Positions 18,421 through 27,365 of a stretch of 64,000 nt of DNA are shown one piece after another (positions within the stretch are counted from its first letter, which is position 1; every line of letters starts with the position of its first letter). The stretch comes from Deefgea tanakiae. GTDB taxonomy: Bacteria > Pseudomonadota > Gammaproteobacteria > Burkholderiales > Chitinibacteraceae. Location: assembly GCF_019665765.1 (NCBI RefSeq), contig NZ_CP081150.1:434001-498000 (forward strand), written 5' to 3'. The translations under genes were made by a program, and so were the position numbers. The notes below the pieces were generated by a model. That model made no database searches. It saw only the letters and a list, made by a program, of their open reading frames with translations, and was not told where the DNA came from.

Positions 18421-20322
18421 TTAGTTTTGCATTGCTAACATCAAACCATTCAAGCGTTTCACGAATGAAGCAGGGTCTTCCAGTTGGCCGCCTTCGGCGA
18501 GTAGCGCTTGATCAAAGATCAGGTGAGTCCAGTCGCCGAATTTATCACTGGCTGCTTCTGCTTTCAGTTTGCTCACCAATGGATGTGTTGGGTTCACTTC
18601 CAAGATCGGTTTGCTGCCTTTCACGTCTTGACCGGCTGATTTGAGCAGACGCTCTAGGTTTGCGCTCATGTCTTGGTTTTCTACCACCAAGCAAGCTGGG
18701 CTGTCGGTGAGGCGGTGCGTGACGCGGATGTCTTTGACTGAATCGCCGAGCACGCCTTTCATTTGCTCGATGATGTCTTTGAGTTCCGTGGCGGCGGCTT
18801 CTTGTTCTTGCTTTTCGGCTTCGTCGGTGAATTGTTCGAGGTCGAGTTCACCTTTGGCAACCGATTGCAGTTTTTTGCCTTCAAACTCGGTCAAACCGCT
18901 AAACGCCCATTCGTCGACGCGATCCGACAGCAACAAGACTTCGATGCCTTTTTTGCGGAAGACTTCGAGGTGTGGGCTGTTTTTCGCTGCGGCGTAGCTG
19001 TCTGCGGTGATGAAATAGATCTGCTCTTGGCCTTCTTTCATGCGGCCAAGGTAGTCTTTCAACGAAACAGTTTGCTCTGCGGAGTCGTTGTGCGTGCTAG
19101 CAAAGCGGCATAGCGCAGCGATACGCTCTTTGTTGGCGAAGTCTTCGCCTACGCCTTCTTTCAACACTTTGCCGAATTCAGTCCAGAACGTCGTGTATTT
19201 GGCTTGCTCTTCCGCGTCATCCGAATTGGCCATGCCTTCCAACAAACCGAGGACTTTTTTCACGCAGCCGGATTTGATTTGCTCGATGTCTTTGCTGTGT
19301 TGCAAAATTTCGCGTGACACATTCAATGGCAAATCGCTCGAATCAATCACACCACGGATAAAGCGCAGGTATTGCGGCAACAATTTTTCGCTGTCTTCCA
19401 TGATGAAAACGCGGCGAACATAAAGTTTAACGCCGTGACGGCGCTCGCGGTCGTATAGGTCAAACGGCGCGCGTTTCGGAATGTAGAGTAGCTCGGTGTA
19501 TTCTTGGCGGCCTTCGACTTTAGCGTGGCTCCAAGCAAGTGGCTCATCGTAATCGTGCGCTACGTGTTTGAAGAATTCGGTGTATTGCTCATCGGTGATT
19601 TCCGATTTGCTGCGTGTCCACAGCGCATTGGCTTGGTTGACGGTCTCGTAACCTTCGGCCGGTTTGATTGAGCCGTCTTCGTTGTAGCCCGCTTGGGCTG
19701 GCATCAAGATCGGCAGGGTGATGTGGTCGGAATATTTGCGGATGATACTGCGCAAACGCCAATCGTTAAGGAATTCTTCTTCGCCGTCTTTCAGGTGCAA
19801 GACAATGCTGGTACCGCGAGTTGGTTTTTCAACAGTTTCAAGGGTGAATTCACCGTCGCCGTGTGATTCCCATTGGGTGGCCGTTTCTTCGCCTGCGCGG
19901 CGGGTGGTCAAGGTGACTTTATCGGCGATGATAAAAGCCGAGTAAAAACCCACACCGAATTGACCGATTAAATGGGCGTCTTTTTGTGCGTCGCCAGAGA
20001 GTTGGCTAAAGAATTCTTTGGTGCCTGAGCGGGCAATCGTGCCGATGTTTTTGATGACTTCGTCACGGCTCATACCGATACCGCTATCGGATACGGTTAC
20101 GGTTTTGGCTTCGGCATCAAAGCTCACATTGATTTTTAGCTCTGAGTCGTTGCCAAATAGACCATCGTTGTTAACGGCTTCGAAGCGCAGTTTATCGCAG
20201 GCATCAGATGCATTCGATACGAGTTCGCGCAGGAAAATTTCTTTGTTGGAATACAAAGAGTGAATCATCAATTGCAAGAGTTGTTTGACTTCGGCTTGAA
20301 AGCCTAATGTTTCTTTCGACAT
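18421..20322 (-). CDS. htpG: molecular chaperone HtpG (Hsp90)
   Basis: The 633-residue protein is the usual length of bacterial Hsp90. The N-terminal GHKL ATPase has [19 protein letters not shown] and [15 protein letters not shown]. The middle domain contains [11 protein letters not shown] and [11 protein letters not shown], and the C-terminal dimerisation part ends [10 protein letters not shown]. It is a cytosolic ATP-dependent chaperone for late folding and heat protection. The gene is monocistronic, with a near-consensus heat-shock promoter about 42 bases upstream of the start and its own terminator. The divergent neighbour is a ParA-like gene. Confidence 0.97.
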   Translation of the reverse strand: MSKETLGFQAEVKQLLQLMIHSLYSNKEIFLRELVSNASDACDKLRFEAVNNDGLFGNDSELKINVSFDAEAKTVTVSDSGIGMSRDEVIKNIGTIARSGTKEFFSQLSGDAQKDAHLIGQFGVGFYSAFIIADKVTLTTRRAGEETATQWESHGDGEFTLETVEKPTRGTSIVLHLKDGEEEFLNDWRLRSIIRKYSDHITLPILMPAQAGYNEDGSIKPAEGYETVNQANALWTRSKSEITDEQYTEFFKHVAHDYDEPLAWSHAKVEGRQEYTELLYIPKRAPFDLYDRERRHGVKLYVRRVFIMEDSEKLLPQYLRFIRGVIDSSDLPLNVSREILQHSKDIEQIKSGCVKKVLGLLEGMANSDDAEEQAKYTTFWTEFGKVLKEGVGEDFANKERIAALCRFASTHNDSAEQTVSLKDYLGRMKEGQEQIYFITADSYAAAKNSPHLEVFRKKGIEVLLLSDRVDEWAFSGLTEFEGKKLQSVAKGELDLEQFTDEAEKQEQEAAATELKDIIEQMKGVLGDSVKDIRVTHRLTDSPACLVVENQDMSANLERLLKSAGQDVKGSKPILEVNPTHPLVSKLKAEAASDKFGDWTHLIFDQALLAEGGQLEDPASFVKRLNGLMLAMQN

Positions 20323-20364
20323 GGGCGAAAAGCTTCCTATGGGTTGAACAAAAATAGATAGCCT

Positions 20365-20394
20365 ATAAATGGGGCCGTAGTGCGTGGCTTCAAG
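20365..20394 (-). promoter_or_regulatory. sigma-32 (RpoH) heat-shock promoter of htpG
   Basis: On the - strand CTTGAAG (20394-20388) is followed after 13 bases by CCCCATTTAT (20374-20365). The known RpoH consensus is CTTGAAA, a 13-base or slightly longer spacer, then CCCCAT-T. The match is almost perfect and is correctly placed before the htpG start, so htpG is very likely controlled by the heat-shock sigma factor. Confidence 0.85.
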
Positions 20395-20521
20395 TCATTC
20401 AGTAGAAAGCTTTGATTTTTCCGCAGTGGCAATTGAAGTGACTGACAGGTCGTATTGGCATGTAGCCCCTATTTATCATCGTAAAAGACGCAGATTTTTG
20501 TGAGCCAACACAAGATTACAT

Positions 20522-20539
20522 CTGCCGCAATTGCGGCAG
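20522..20539. promoter_or_regulatory. 18-bp perfect palindrome in the ParA-like gene promoter
   Basis: CTGCCGCAATTGCGGCAG is perfectly self-complementary. It sits just upstream of a TATAGT -10-like hexamer (20543-20548), so it would occupy the -35/-10 spacer. The position and symmetry suggest an operator for a dimeric regulator. The regulator is unknown. Confidence 0.5.
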
Positions 20540-20576
20540 TGGTATAGTGCTTGCAGCATATTTCGTGGGGCAGGGC

Positions 20577-21374
20577 ATGTTACGACGAGTGGTGTTTAAT
20601 CAAAAAGGCGGCGTTGGCAAATCAACGATCACGGTGAATTTGGCCGCTGTGGCTGCCGCGCAAGGCAAGCGCGTGCTGATTGTTGATCTCGATCCGCAAG
20701 GCAATAGCAGCCATTACGTACTAGGTAATGAGGCGCAGTCCACATCGCCCACTTTGTATGAGTTTTTTGATCAAGTACTAAATTACTCGCTGTATGCCAA
20801 AGGGCCTGCTGAATTTGTGCATGCCACGCGCTTTCCTAATTTATTCATCATGCCCGCCCATCCTGGCATTGCCGAGCAGCAAGTCAAACTTGAATCCAGA
20901 TATAAAATTTACAAATTGCGCGAAACGCTGGACGAGCTAACGGGGCAGTTTGATGAGGTGTACATTGATACGCCACCGGCGCTTAATTTCTTTACTTTAT
21001 CGGCGCTGATTGCCGCGACGGGGTGCTTGATCCCGTTTGATTGCGATACGTTCTCGCGCGATGCGTTATTGGGTTTGATTGCGCGGGTGGAAGAAATTCG
21101 CCAAGACCATAACGGCCAGCTCAAAATCGAAGGCATTGTTGTGAATCAATTCCAGCCTCGCGCTAGCTTGCCGCTGCGCTTGGTGCAAGAACTAGAGGCG
21201 CAGGGCTTGCCGGTATTGCAGTCACGCTTGTCGAGCTCGGTGAAGGTGCGTGAATCGCACGATCAAGCGGCTCCGTTGATTGCGCTTGATCCTAAGCATA
21301 AATTGGCGTTGGAGTTTACAAGTTTGTACAATGAGCTCTCAGGCAAAGTTCTCGCTGCCGTGCATGAAGCGTAG
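20577..21374 (+). CDS. ParA/MinD-family ATPase
   Basis: Starting at ATG 20577 the protein has 265 residues. The deviant Walker A motif QKGGVGKST is at residues 9-17, DLDPQGNSSHYVLG follows, and DTPPALNFFTLSALIAA is the Walker B region. These ATPases dimerise on ATP and position plasmids, chromosomes or protein clusters on DNA or membranes. No ParB gene or parS-like array is adjacent. Instead a response regulator gene follows after eight bases. It is therefore more likely an orphan positioning ATPase tied to a signalling protein than a chromosome partition gene. A GTG 30 bases upstream is an alternative start. Confidence 0.8.
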   Translation: MLRRVVFNQKGGVGKSTITVNLAAVAAAQGKRVLIVDLDPQGNSSHYVLGNEAQSTSPTLYEFFDQVLNYSLYAKGPAEFVHATRFPNLFIMPAHPGIAEQQVKLESRYKIYKLRETLDELTGQFDEVYIDTPPALNFFTLSALIAATGCLIPFDCDTFSRDALLGLIARVEEIRQDHNGQLKIEGIVVNQFQPRASLPLRLVQELEAQGLPVLQSRLSSSVKVRESHDQAAPLIALDPKHKLALEFTSLYNELSGKVLAAVHEA

Positions 21375-21382
21375 GAGTACCC

Positions 21383-22144
21383 ATGGATTCCAATTCACAG
21401 AATCGTGTGCTGATCGTTGATGATGAGCCGTTTAATTTAGAAATTCTCTCTGAGCACTTGGCTGACGCGGGTTACGAAACAGTGACCGCCGAAGATGGCG
21501 AAGCGGCTTGGGAAATCTTGCAGCATGATGAGCAAGGCTTTGCGACGATTCTGCTCGATCGAATGATGCCGCGCATGGATGGCATGCAAGTGCTGGCCAA
21601 GCTCAAACAACATCCTGATTTTCAACATATCCCCGTGATCATGCAAACCGCAGTTGGCGCGGCAGAGAATGTTCGTGAAGGTTTGGCGGCGGGTGCGTAT
21701 TACTACCTGATTAAGCCGTTTCAGCGCGAAATGTTGCTTGCGATTGTGGCGGCAGCCGTTGGCTTTCATAAAGATCGCCAACAGCTCGAAGATCAAATTG
21801 CGATGCATGCCGATTCGTATCGCTTGCTGATTAATGGTGAATTTCATTTTCGCACCCTCGATGAAGCACGTCAGCTCACGCTGATGTTATCTCGCGCCTG
21901 CCCAGAGCCGCAGCGCGTGGCGATGGGCTTGTCTGAGTTGCTGATTAATGCGATTGAGCATGGCAATTTGGCGATTAGCTACGCGGAAAAATCCAAATTA
22001 TTACAAGCCGGGCGCTGGCAAGATGAAGTCGAAACGCGATTGGAAAATCCACAATACGCGGCACGTAAAGCCAAGGTGAAATTTATCGCCGATGAGGATG
22101 CCATTCAATTGCATATCAGCGATGAGGGCGCGGGTTTTGATTAG
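21383..22144 (+). CDS. response regulator with C-terminal GHKL (RsbW-type) ATPase, truncated by an amber codon
   Basis: The first 120 residues are a receiver domain: acidic pair Asp13-Asp14, phospho-acceptor Asp59 in LLDRMMPRMDG, and conserved Lys in LIKPFQ. A linker and a HATPase_c_2 domain follow, with LSELLINAIEHGNLA (N-box) and the first glycine box DEGAGFD. The frame stops at TAG 22142-22144 right after that box. The same frame then continues with HGRGISMARMM, the missing second glycine box, to a TAG at 22286-22288. The intact protein would have about 301 residues. The gene follows the ParA-like ATPase by eight bases. The 253-residue product probably cannot bind ATP normally. Confidence 0.8.
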   Translation: MDSNSQNRVLIVDDEPFNLEILSEHLADAGYETVTAEDGEAAWEILQHDEQGFATILLDRMMPRMDGMQVLAKLKQHPDFQHIPVIMQTAVGAAENVREGLAAGAYYYLIKPFQREMLLAIVAAAVGFHKDRQQLEDQIAMHADSYRLLINGEFHFRTLDEARQLTLMLSRACPEPQRVAMGLSELLINAIEHGNLAISYAEKSKLLQAGRWQDEVETRLENPQYAARKAKVKFIADEDAIQLHISDEGAGFD

Positions 22145-22288
22145 CAACCGTATTTGGAATTTTCGCCAGATCGAGCATTCGACCCACACGGCCGTGGTAT
22201 CTCAATGGCGCGGATGATGTCGTTTGATAGTTTGGAATATCAAGGCAATGGCAACGAGGTATTGGTTCGCGTACTTCGTAAATCATAG
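22145..22288 (+). pseudogene. severed 3' end of the response regulator/ATPase gene
   Basis: This in-frame continuation beyond the amber codon encodes 47 residues. They include FDPHGRGISMARMMSFDSL and GNGNEVLVRVL, which are the second ATP-binding glycine box and the last strands of an RsbW-type ATPase. It has no start site of its own. A Trp codon (TGG) changed to TAG would explain the break. Confidence 0.7.
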
Positions 22289-22308
22289 TTTGCAGCGATA
22301 TACATTAG

Positions 22309-22338
22309 AAAGCCCGTTCATTGCTGAGCGGGCTTTTT
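22309..22338 (+). terminator. rho-independent terminator of the parA-like/response regulator operon
   Basis: AAAGCCCG-TTCA pairs with TGAGCGGGCTTT around a TTGC loop, followed by TT. It starts 21 bases after the distal TAG stop (22288), not the amber one. This indicates that the natural gene end is at 22288. Confidence 0.8.
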
Positions 22339-22395
22339 GCTTGCCGTGTTTAGATTTGATATTGATGGAATTTAGAGTCGCTGAATCGTTTTTGT

Positions 22396-22505
22396 CCCCT
22401 CTCCCTTTACGGGAGAGGGCTAGGGTGAGGGTGACACTTAGAATTTATCGTCAAATCAAGTATTTCCACCCCCATCCCAACCTTCCCCCGTCAAGGGGGA
22501 AGGAG
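22396..22505. repeat. pair of inverted REP-like units
   Basis: CCCCTCTCCC-TTTAC-GGGAGAGGG with a GGGTGAGGGTG tail (22396-22433) is followed in the opposite orientation by CCACCCCCATCCC and CTTCCCCC-GTCAA-GGGGGAAGG (22466-22505). Each unit is a hairpin and the two are imperfect reverse complements, so this is a BIME-like pair. It lies between the convergent response-regulator and thrC genes. Confidence 0.75.
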
Positions 22506-22545
22506 CGGCTTAGCCTTCTCGGGTCAATTTATATTCAAGCTTGAA

Positions 22546-23988
22546 TTACTTAATCCGTTCGACCAAATATTGCTTGATCAAGGCCGCATCAGCTTCAATC
22601 GCATCAAAACGCTGTGGCAATGCTTCCAAACCAGCTAAACCTTTCGGGCGGAATGGGGCTTGTTTGAGCGCTTCTTGCATCGTGTCTTCAAATTTCGCCG
22701 GTAGTGCCGTTTCCATAATCACCATTGGCACCGCTGGATTGCGGTGCGCTTTGGCGGCTTTGAAGCCATCAGCGGTATGCGGATCAACCTGCACGCCGTA
22801 TTTTTCGAACACTTCACGAATATGGGCAATGCGGTCGGCGTGATTGCTGGCTTCTGATTTAAAGCCATAACGATCGCGCATCGTCGCAAATTCATCGGCA
22901 GTCAATTCAAAACCAGAGCCAGTTTCAACCGACTTCCACATCGCAGCCAAACGCTCGGCATCACGGCCGATCAGGTCAAACACAAAACGCTCTAAGTTCG
23001 ACGCTTTGGTGATGTCCATTGACGGGCTAGTGGTTTCATAAGTGCGATCCAGACCACGTGGGTGATAACCGCCAGTTTTGAAGAATTCATCGAGCACGTC
23101 GTTTTCATTGGTGGCGACGATCAATTGGCCAATTGGCAAACCCATTTGGCGCGCAATGTGACCGGCGCAGATATTGCCGAAGTTGCCCGATGGCACGCAG
23201 AAATCGACTTTGTCGCCGACTTTTTTGCCGCTGGCCAAAATCATCGCAAAATAGCCTTTGAAGTAATACACCACTTGAGCCACGATGCGGCCCCAGTTGA
23301 TCGAATTCACCGCGCCGATTTTGTATTTGGCTTTGAACTCCGCATCTTTGTTCACGTCTTTAACGATGTCTTGGCAGGCATCAAAAAAGCCATGTACTGA
23401 TAAGTTGAAGATGTTTTCATCTTGCAAGCTGAACATTTGCGCGCGTTGGAACGGGCTCATTTTGCCAAATGGGCTGAGCATAAACACATTCACACCACGT
23501 TTGCCGCGCATTGCGTATTCGGCCGCCGAGCCAGTATCGCCGGATGTCGCACCGAGAATATTGATTTGTTCGCCTTTCTTGTCGAGCACGTATTCAAATA
23601 GATTGCCGAGTAATTGCATCGCCATATCTTTGAACGCTAAGGTTGGGCCGTTGGAGAGTTCTTGGATATAGAGATTGTTGTCGAGTTTGATTAGCGGCGT
23701 GATGTGGCTGGCTTGGTTTTTCGAGCGACCATTGCAATACACTTCAGATGTATAGGTTTTTTCGATCAGCGCTTTGAGGTCATCGGCAGGAATATCGTCG
23801 ACAAAGCGGCTGATCACAGCGAACGCCAAATCGCGGTAATTGAGTGGTGCCATGCTTTCTAAATCAGCTTGTGTCAGCTGCGGGTAGCTTTCTGGAATCG
23901 ACAATCCGCCATCGGCCATCAGGCCACCGAGCAGGATATCGCTAAATTGCTGTGGCGCAACGCCACCACGAGTTGAGATATAGTTCAT
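22546..23988 (-). CDS. thrC: threonine synthase
   Basis: The 480-residue PLP enzyme begins MNYISTRGG, characteristic of the longer threonine synthase class. PLP-binding LSNGPTLAFKDMAMQLLG has the Lys at about residue 117. GATSGDTGSAAEYAMRGK is the phosphate-binding loop, and CVPSGNFGNICAGHIAR follows. It converts O-phosphohomoserine to threonine. hom lies upstream on the same strand, separated by a small membrane protein gene and a hairpin repeat. No thrB is visible in the window, so the kinase step must be encoded elsewhere. Confidence 0.96.
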   Translation of the reverse strand: MNYISTRGGVAPQQFSDILLGGLMADGGLSIPESYPQLTQADLESMAPLNYRDLAFAVISRFVDDIPADDLKALIEKTYTSEVYCNGRSKNQASHITPLIKLDNNLYIQELSNGPTLAFKDMAMQLLGNLFEYVLDKKGEQINILGATSGDTGSAAEYAMRGKRGVNVFMLSPFGKMSPFQRAQMFSLQDENIFNLSVHGFFDACQDIVKDVNKDAEFKAKYKIGAVNSINWGRIVAQVVYYFKGYFAMILASGKKVGDKVDFCVPSGNFGNICAGHIARQMGLPIGQLIVATNENDVLDEFFKTGGYHPRGLDRTYETTSPSMDITKASNLERFVFDLIGRDAERLAAMWKSVETGSGFELTADEFATMRDRYGFKSEASNHADRIAHIREVFEKYGVQVDPHTADGFKAAKAHRNPAVPMVIMETALPAKFEDTMQEALKQAPFRPKGLAGLEALPQRFDAIEADAALIKQYLVERIK

Positions 23989-24043
23989 GGGTATCTGCTT
24001 GTAGGTTAATTTATATAATACTTAGGGTTATATACCTAGTTGG

Positions 24044-24370
24044 CTATTTCTGATTTAGAAGTGAAATTGCCGCTTCTAGTCGTTTTGTGTTTTCTCTTGA
24101 TCGTATGTAGGTCGCTGCTGCTAAAAAAAATCCGCTCCACGCTATTATGTAAACCAATACATGATTTAGATGGCTGGATTTCCAGATCTCACCGCTGCCG
24201 ATCCATTCAATTCCGCCTGATTGGAGAAGTCCAATGCCGCAGCCACTGATTGCTAAAAGCCAATCCCATTTAGACACTTTACGCCGGTTAGCTAAGACCG
24301 CGAGGGCTTCGATGCGCGTAACTACATTTTGGGATAGTTTTTCAGCTTCGATTTGCTCAATCGGATTCAT
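24044..24370 (-). CDS. small membrane protein of unknown function
   Basis: ATG 24370 is chosen because AAGGAAAG lies seven bases before it, giving 108 residues. Two hydrophobic segments are visible (WDWLLAISGCGIGLLQSG and HVLVYIIAWSGFFLAAATYI), flanked by a charged N-terminal helix (PIEQIEAEKLSQNVVTRIEAL) and a basic C-terminus. I do not recognise a family. It sits between hom and thrC on the same strand and interrupts an otherwise common threonine-pathway pairing. Its codon use is more AT-rich than its neighbours, which may indicate later insertion. Confidence 0.6.
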   Translation of the reverse strand: MNPIEQIEAEKLSQNVVTRIEALAVLANRRKVSKWDWLLAISGCGIGLLQSGGIEWIGSGEIWKSSHLNHVLVYIIAWSGFFLAAATYIRSRENTKRLEAAISLLNQK

Positions 24371-24442
24371 CAGACTTTCCTTAGATGTGCTATGGCTTAA
24401 GCAGATATTCAAACAGCGAGCGAGAGGTGCGCAGGCAATGAA

Positions 24443-24501
24443 TAAGAGCTTCGAAAAACCGGAATGTACATTAAGTACATGAGGATTTTGAGAGGCTCTT
24501 A
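24443..24501. repeat. 59-base interrupted hairpin repeat
   Basis: TAAGAGC at 24443-24449 pairs with GCTCTTA at 24495-24501. Inside it, AAAA-CC pairs with GG-TTTT, and at the centre ATGTAC-ATTAA-GTACAT forms the tip. The nested symmetry suggests a mobile palindromic element or a structured RNA. It lies just past the hom stop codon on the hom transcript. Confidence 0.6.
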
Positions 24502-24533
24502 TGAAGCAGTATCCGCGTCTCGCAGCCGCTGTT

Positions 24534-25847
24534 TTAGCCGTTTAAATGTTCCAAACGCAACTTCACCACTTTGCCTTCGGTGCTCGCTAGATTTTCAATT
24601 TTGGCGATGGCGATATTGATGTTTTTCTCAATCGCCATGTGCGTAACGATCACGATTTCAGCGGTTGAACCTGTCGCGCTGGCTGGTTTTTGCAGCATCG
24701 CATCAACTGAAATCTGGCCTTCAGCCAAAATGCCTGTTACATCGGCCAATACGCCTGGCAAGTCTTTCGCTGACAAGCGTAGGTAGTAGCAGGTTTCCAC
24801 TTCTTCGATTGGCAAAATCGGCAGATTCGCAATCGCGCTTGGCTGGAATGCCAGATGCGGTACGCGGTGTTCTGGGTCAGCAGTGTGTAGACGTGTGATA
24901 TCAACGAGGTCAGCAATCACTGAAGAGGCCGTTGGCTCTGCGCCAGCGCCTGGGCCGTAGTACATCGTTGCGCCAACGGCATCGCCTTTGACCAGCACGG
25001 CGTTCATTACACCATCGACATTCGCAATCAAGCGGCCAGCAGGGATCAGCGTTGGTGAAACGCGCAATTCAATGCCGTTCGGGCGGCGGCGTGTCATACC
25101 AAGCAATTTGATGCGATATCCCAATTCTGCGGCGTATTTGATATCGGCAGCATCCAGTTTGCTAATGCCTTCTAAGTAGGCTTTATCAAACTGAACCGGA
25201 ATACCAAATGCAATCGCGCTCATGATCGTCAATTTGTGTGCTGCGTCGTGGCCTTCGATATCGAATGTTGGATCAGCTTCGGCGTAGCCAAGGCGTTGTG
25301 CTTCTGCGAGCACGTCGGCAAAGGCCGAGCCTTTGTCGCGCATTTCGGTCAGGATGAAATTAGATGTGCCGTTGATAATGCCAGCCACCCATTCGATTTT
25401 GTTTGCAGTCAGGCCTTCACGTAGCGCTTTGATGACAGGGATGCCACCTGCAACCGCAGCTTCAAATGCGACCATCACGCCTTTTTCTTGCGCTTTAGCG
25501 AAAATTTCATTGCCGTATTCGGCGATCAGTTTTTTGTTCGCAGTGACCACGTGTTTGCCATTAGCAATCGCAGCCAGAACCAAATCTTTGGCAATGGTGG
25601 TGCCGCCGATCAGTTCAACCACGATATCGATGTCGGGATTGTTCACGACATCCATCGCGTTATCAGTGAGGGTAACGCCTTCACCAACCAGTTCACGCGC
25701 ACGATCAAGGTCGCGATTAGCAGCCATGGTCACCACAATAGGGCGACCGGCACGGCGAGCGATTTCTTCGCCATTGCGCTTCAAAACGGTGGCAGTACCG
25801 CCACCGACAGTCCCCACGCCACATAGGCCGACATTGATTGCTTTCAT
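24534..25847 (-). CDS. hom: homoserine dehydrogenase
   Basis: The 437-residue protein matches the monofunctional Hom of betaproteobacteria. The NAD(P)-binding motif GLCGVGTVGGGTA is at about residues 7-19. ANKKLIAEYG and EAAVAGGIPVI carry catalytic residues, and GIINGTSNFIL is conserved. A C-terminal ACT domain (about 355-430, YYLRLSAKDLPGVLADVTGIL) suggests feedback inhibition by threonine. It reduces aspartate semialdehyde to homoserine. The alaA gene lies upstream on the same strand with a REP-like palindrome between, so hom may share its transcript or have its own promoter. Confidence 0.96.
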   Translation of the reverse strand: MKAINVGLCGVGTVGGGTATVLKRNGEEIARRAGRPIVVTMAANRDLDRARELVGEGVTLTDNAMDVVNNPDIDIVVELIGGTTIAKDLVLAAIANGKHVVTANKKLIAEYGNEIFAKAQEKGVMVAFEAAVAGGIPVIKALREGLTANKIEWVAGIINGTSNFILTEMRDKGSAFADVLAEAQRLGYAEADPTFDIEGHDAAHKLTIMSAIAFGIPVQFDKAYLEGISKLDAADIKYAAELGYRIKLLGMTRRRPNGIELRVSPTLIPAGRLIANVDGVMNAVLVKGDAVGATMYYGPGAGAEPTASSVIADLVDITRLHTADPEHRVPHLAFQPSAIANLPILPIEEVETCYYLRLSAKDLPGVLADVTGILAEGQISVDAMLQKPASATGSTAEIVIVTHMAIEKNINIAIAKIENLASTEGKVVKLRLEHLNG

Positions 25848-25863
25848 TTTCTCTTCCTCGTAG

Positions 25864-25889
25864 GTCGGGTTAGCGAAACTAAACCCGAC
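25864..25889. repeat. REP-like palindrome (GTCGGGTT family), copy 1
   Basis: GTCGGGTT at 25864-25871 pairs with AACCCGAC at 25882-25889. Related palindromes occur at 58117-58144 and 60892-60915, all intergenic. Confidence 0.7.
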
Positions 25890-25953
25890 AAATGATTAAA
25901 TGTTTAAAGTTTAATTGTTGTGAATTACGCCTTCGGCGAACTCATTCTATATT

Positions 25954-27198
25954 TCATTTTGCGGCAAATTCGCCGGTGCCGTGCCGTTTGCGCCACTGTG
26001 TTAAAAAGCGGGCTACGCGGTTCAGCGCATCGGTTAGGTCATCCAGATTTGGTAGGAAGACGACGCGGAAATGGTCGTGTTCTTTCCAGTTAAAGCCTGT
26101 CCCTTGCACCAGTAGCACTTTTTCTTCGGTCAGTAGCTCGAGCATAAATTGCTGGTCGTCACTGATCGGGTACATATCCGGATCAAGTTTTGGAAACATA
26201 TACAGCGCTGCTTGTGGCTTGACCACGCTGACCCCTGGCATATTGCTGAGCATTTCATAGGCTAAGTCGCGTTGTTTGGCCAAGCGGCCACCTTCGCAGA
26301 CTAAATCATCAATGCTCTGATAGCCGCCGAGCGCGGTTTGAATTGCGTACATTGATGGCACATTGGCACATAGCCGCATCGTGGCGAGCATGTTCAAGCC
26401 TTCGATGTAGTCTTTGGCCAATTTTTTCTCGCCCGACACAATCATCCAGCCAGAGCGATAGCCGCATGCACGGTAGTTTTTTGATAAGCCATTAAAAGTA
26501 ACAAACAGCACGTCATCTGCCAGTGAGGCAATCGAGGTGTGGGTGAGGCCATCGTAGAGGACTTTATCGTAAATTTCATCGGCATAAATAATCAGGCCGA
26601 ACTCACGCGCCAGCGCGATGATGTCGAGCAGTACAGAATTTGGGTACAGCGCGCCAGTTGGATTGTTCGGATTAATTACGACAATCGCGCGGGTTTTGGC
26701 AGTGATTTTGGCGCGCATATCACTAATCGACGGTAGCCAGCCGTTGGCTTCATCGCATAGGTAATGGTGTGGCGTGCCACCCGCTAAACTCACTGCGGCG
26801 GTCCATAGCGGATAGTCAGGCATTGGCACCAGTACTTCATCGCCATTATTGAGTAGCGCTTGCATGCTCATCACGATCAACTCGGACGCGCCATTGCCGA
26901 TATAGATGTCGTCGACGGTTACGTCTTTAATCTTTTTCTGCTGCGTGTAATGCATCACGGCTTTACGCGCTTGAAATAATCCTTTGCTATCGACGTAACC
27001 GGCCGAGTTAGCTAGATTGCGAATCACGTCTTGGATTACTTCTTCTGGGGCATCAAAACCAAAGTGGGCGAGGTTGCCAATATTGAGTTTGATGATGCGA
27101 TGGCCTTCTTCTTCCATCTGACGCGCTCGCTCCGGAATCGGGCCGCGAATTTCGTAACAGACGTTCAATAATTTATTGGATTTGAGGATGGCTTCCAT
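25954..27198 (-). CDS. alaA: glutamate-pyruvate aminotransferase AlaA-like
   Basis: Using ATG 27198 the protein has 414 residues and starts MEAILKSNKLLNVCYEIRG, parallel to E. coli AlaA. The longer frame upstream has no family resemblance. The fold-type I PLP lysine is in FNGLSKNYRACGYRSGW near residue 240, NPNNPTGALY binds PLP, and the C-terminal FRVVFLPN holds the substrate-binding Arg. It makes alanine from pyruvate and glutamate. The E. coli NPAPFGF block is replaced here by NLAHFGF, a small difference near the active-site entrance. It lies upstream of hom on the same strand. Confidence 0.88.
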   Translation of the reverse strand: MEAILKSNKLLNVCYEIRGPIPERARQMEEEGHRIIKLNIGNLAHFGFDAPEEVIQDVIRNLANSAGYVDSKGLFQARKAVMHYTQQKKIKDVTVDDIYIGNGASELIVMSMQALLNNGDEVLVPMPDYPLWTAAVSLAGGTPHHYLCDEANGWLPSISDMRAKITAKTRAIVVINPNNPTGALYPNSVLLDIIALAREFGLIIYADEIYDKVLYDGLTHTSIASLADDVLFVTFNGLSKNYRACGYRSGWMIVSGEKKLAKDYIEGLNMLATMRLCANVPSMYAIQTALGGYQSIDDLVCEGGRLAKQRDLAYEMLSNMPGVSVVKPQAALYMFPKLDPDMYPISDDQQFMLELLTEEKVLLVQGTGFNWKEHDHFRVVFLPNLDDLTDALNRVARFLTQWRKRHGTGEFAAK

Positions 27199-27365
27199 CG
27201 GTGTGGCCTGCGCAAAGTTTTTCAGGGAAACCCCGTATTCTAAGGGAAGAACGCATAAAATGGGCAGCCTTGTGCATGAAATGCACATTAAATACGCAAT
27301 TTTGCCCGTTCAAGCGGATGAGCTTTGGTAGAATCGCTAAAAATTTATTTGCAAAGGCTACCCGT

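Noticed and set aside
18641-20263. Several + strand open frames of 60-118 codons opposite htpG
   Set aside because: They are shadows of the htpG coding strand with low-complexity Ser/Arg/Phe-rich translations and no ribosome-binding sites.
20577-21374. The ParA-like gene as the chromosomal partition parA
   Set aside because: No parB, gidA/gidB or parS sites lie nearby, and the gene is followed by a response regulator.
22289-22545. A CRISPR-like alternation of GC-rich blocks downstream of the response regulator
   Set aside because: Only two inverted hairpin units are present, without equal spacers. It is a REP/BIME pair.
27201-27365. The upstream extension of the Mth938-like frame
   Set aside because: The extra 55 codons overlap the alaA leader and lack family similarity. 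ATG 27366 fits the family start.
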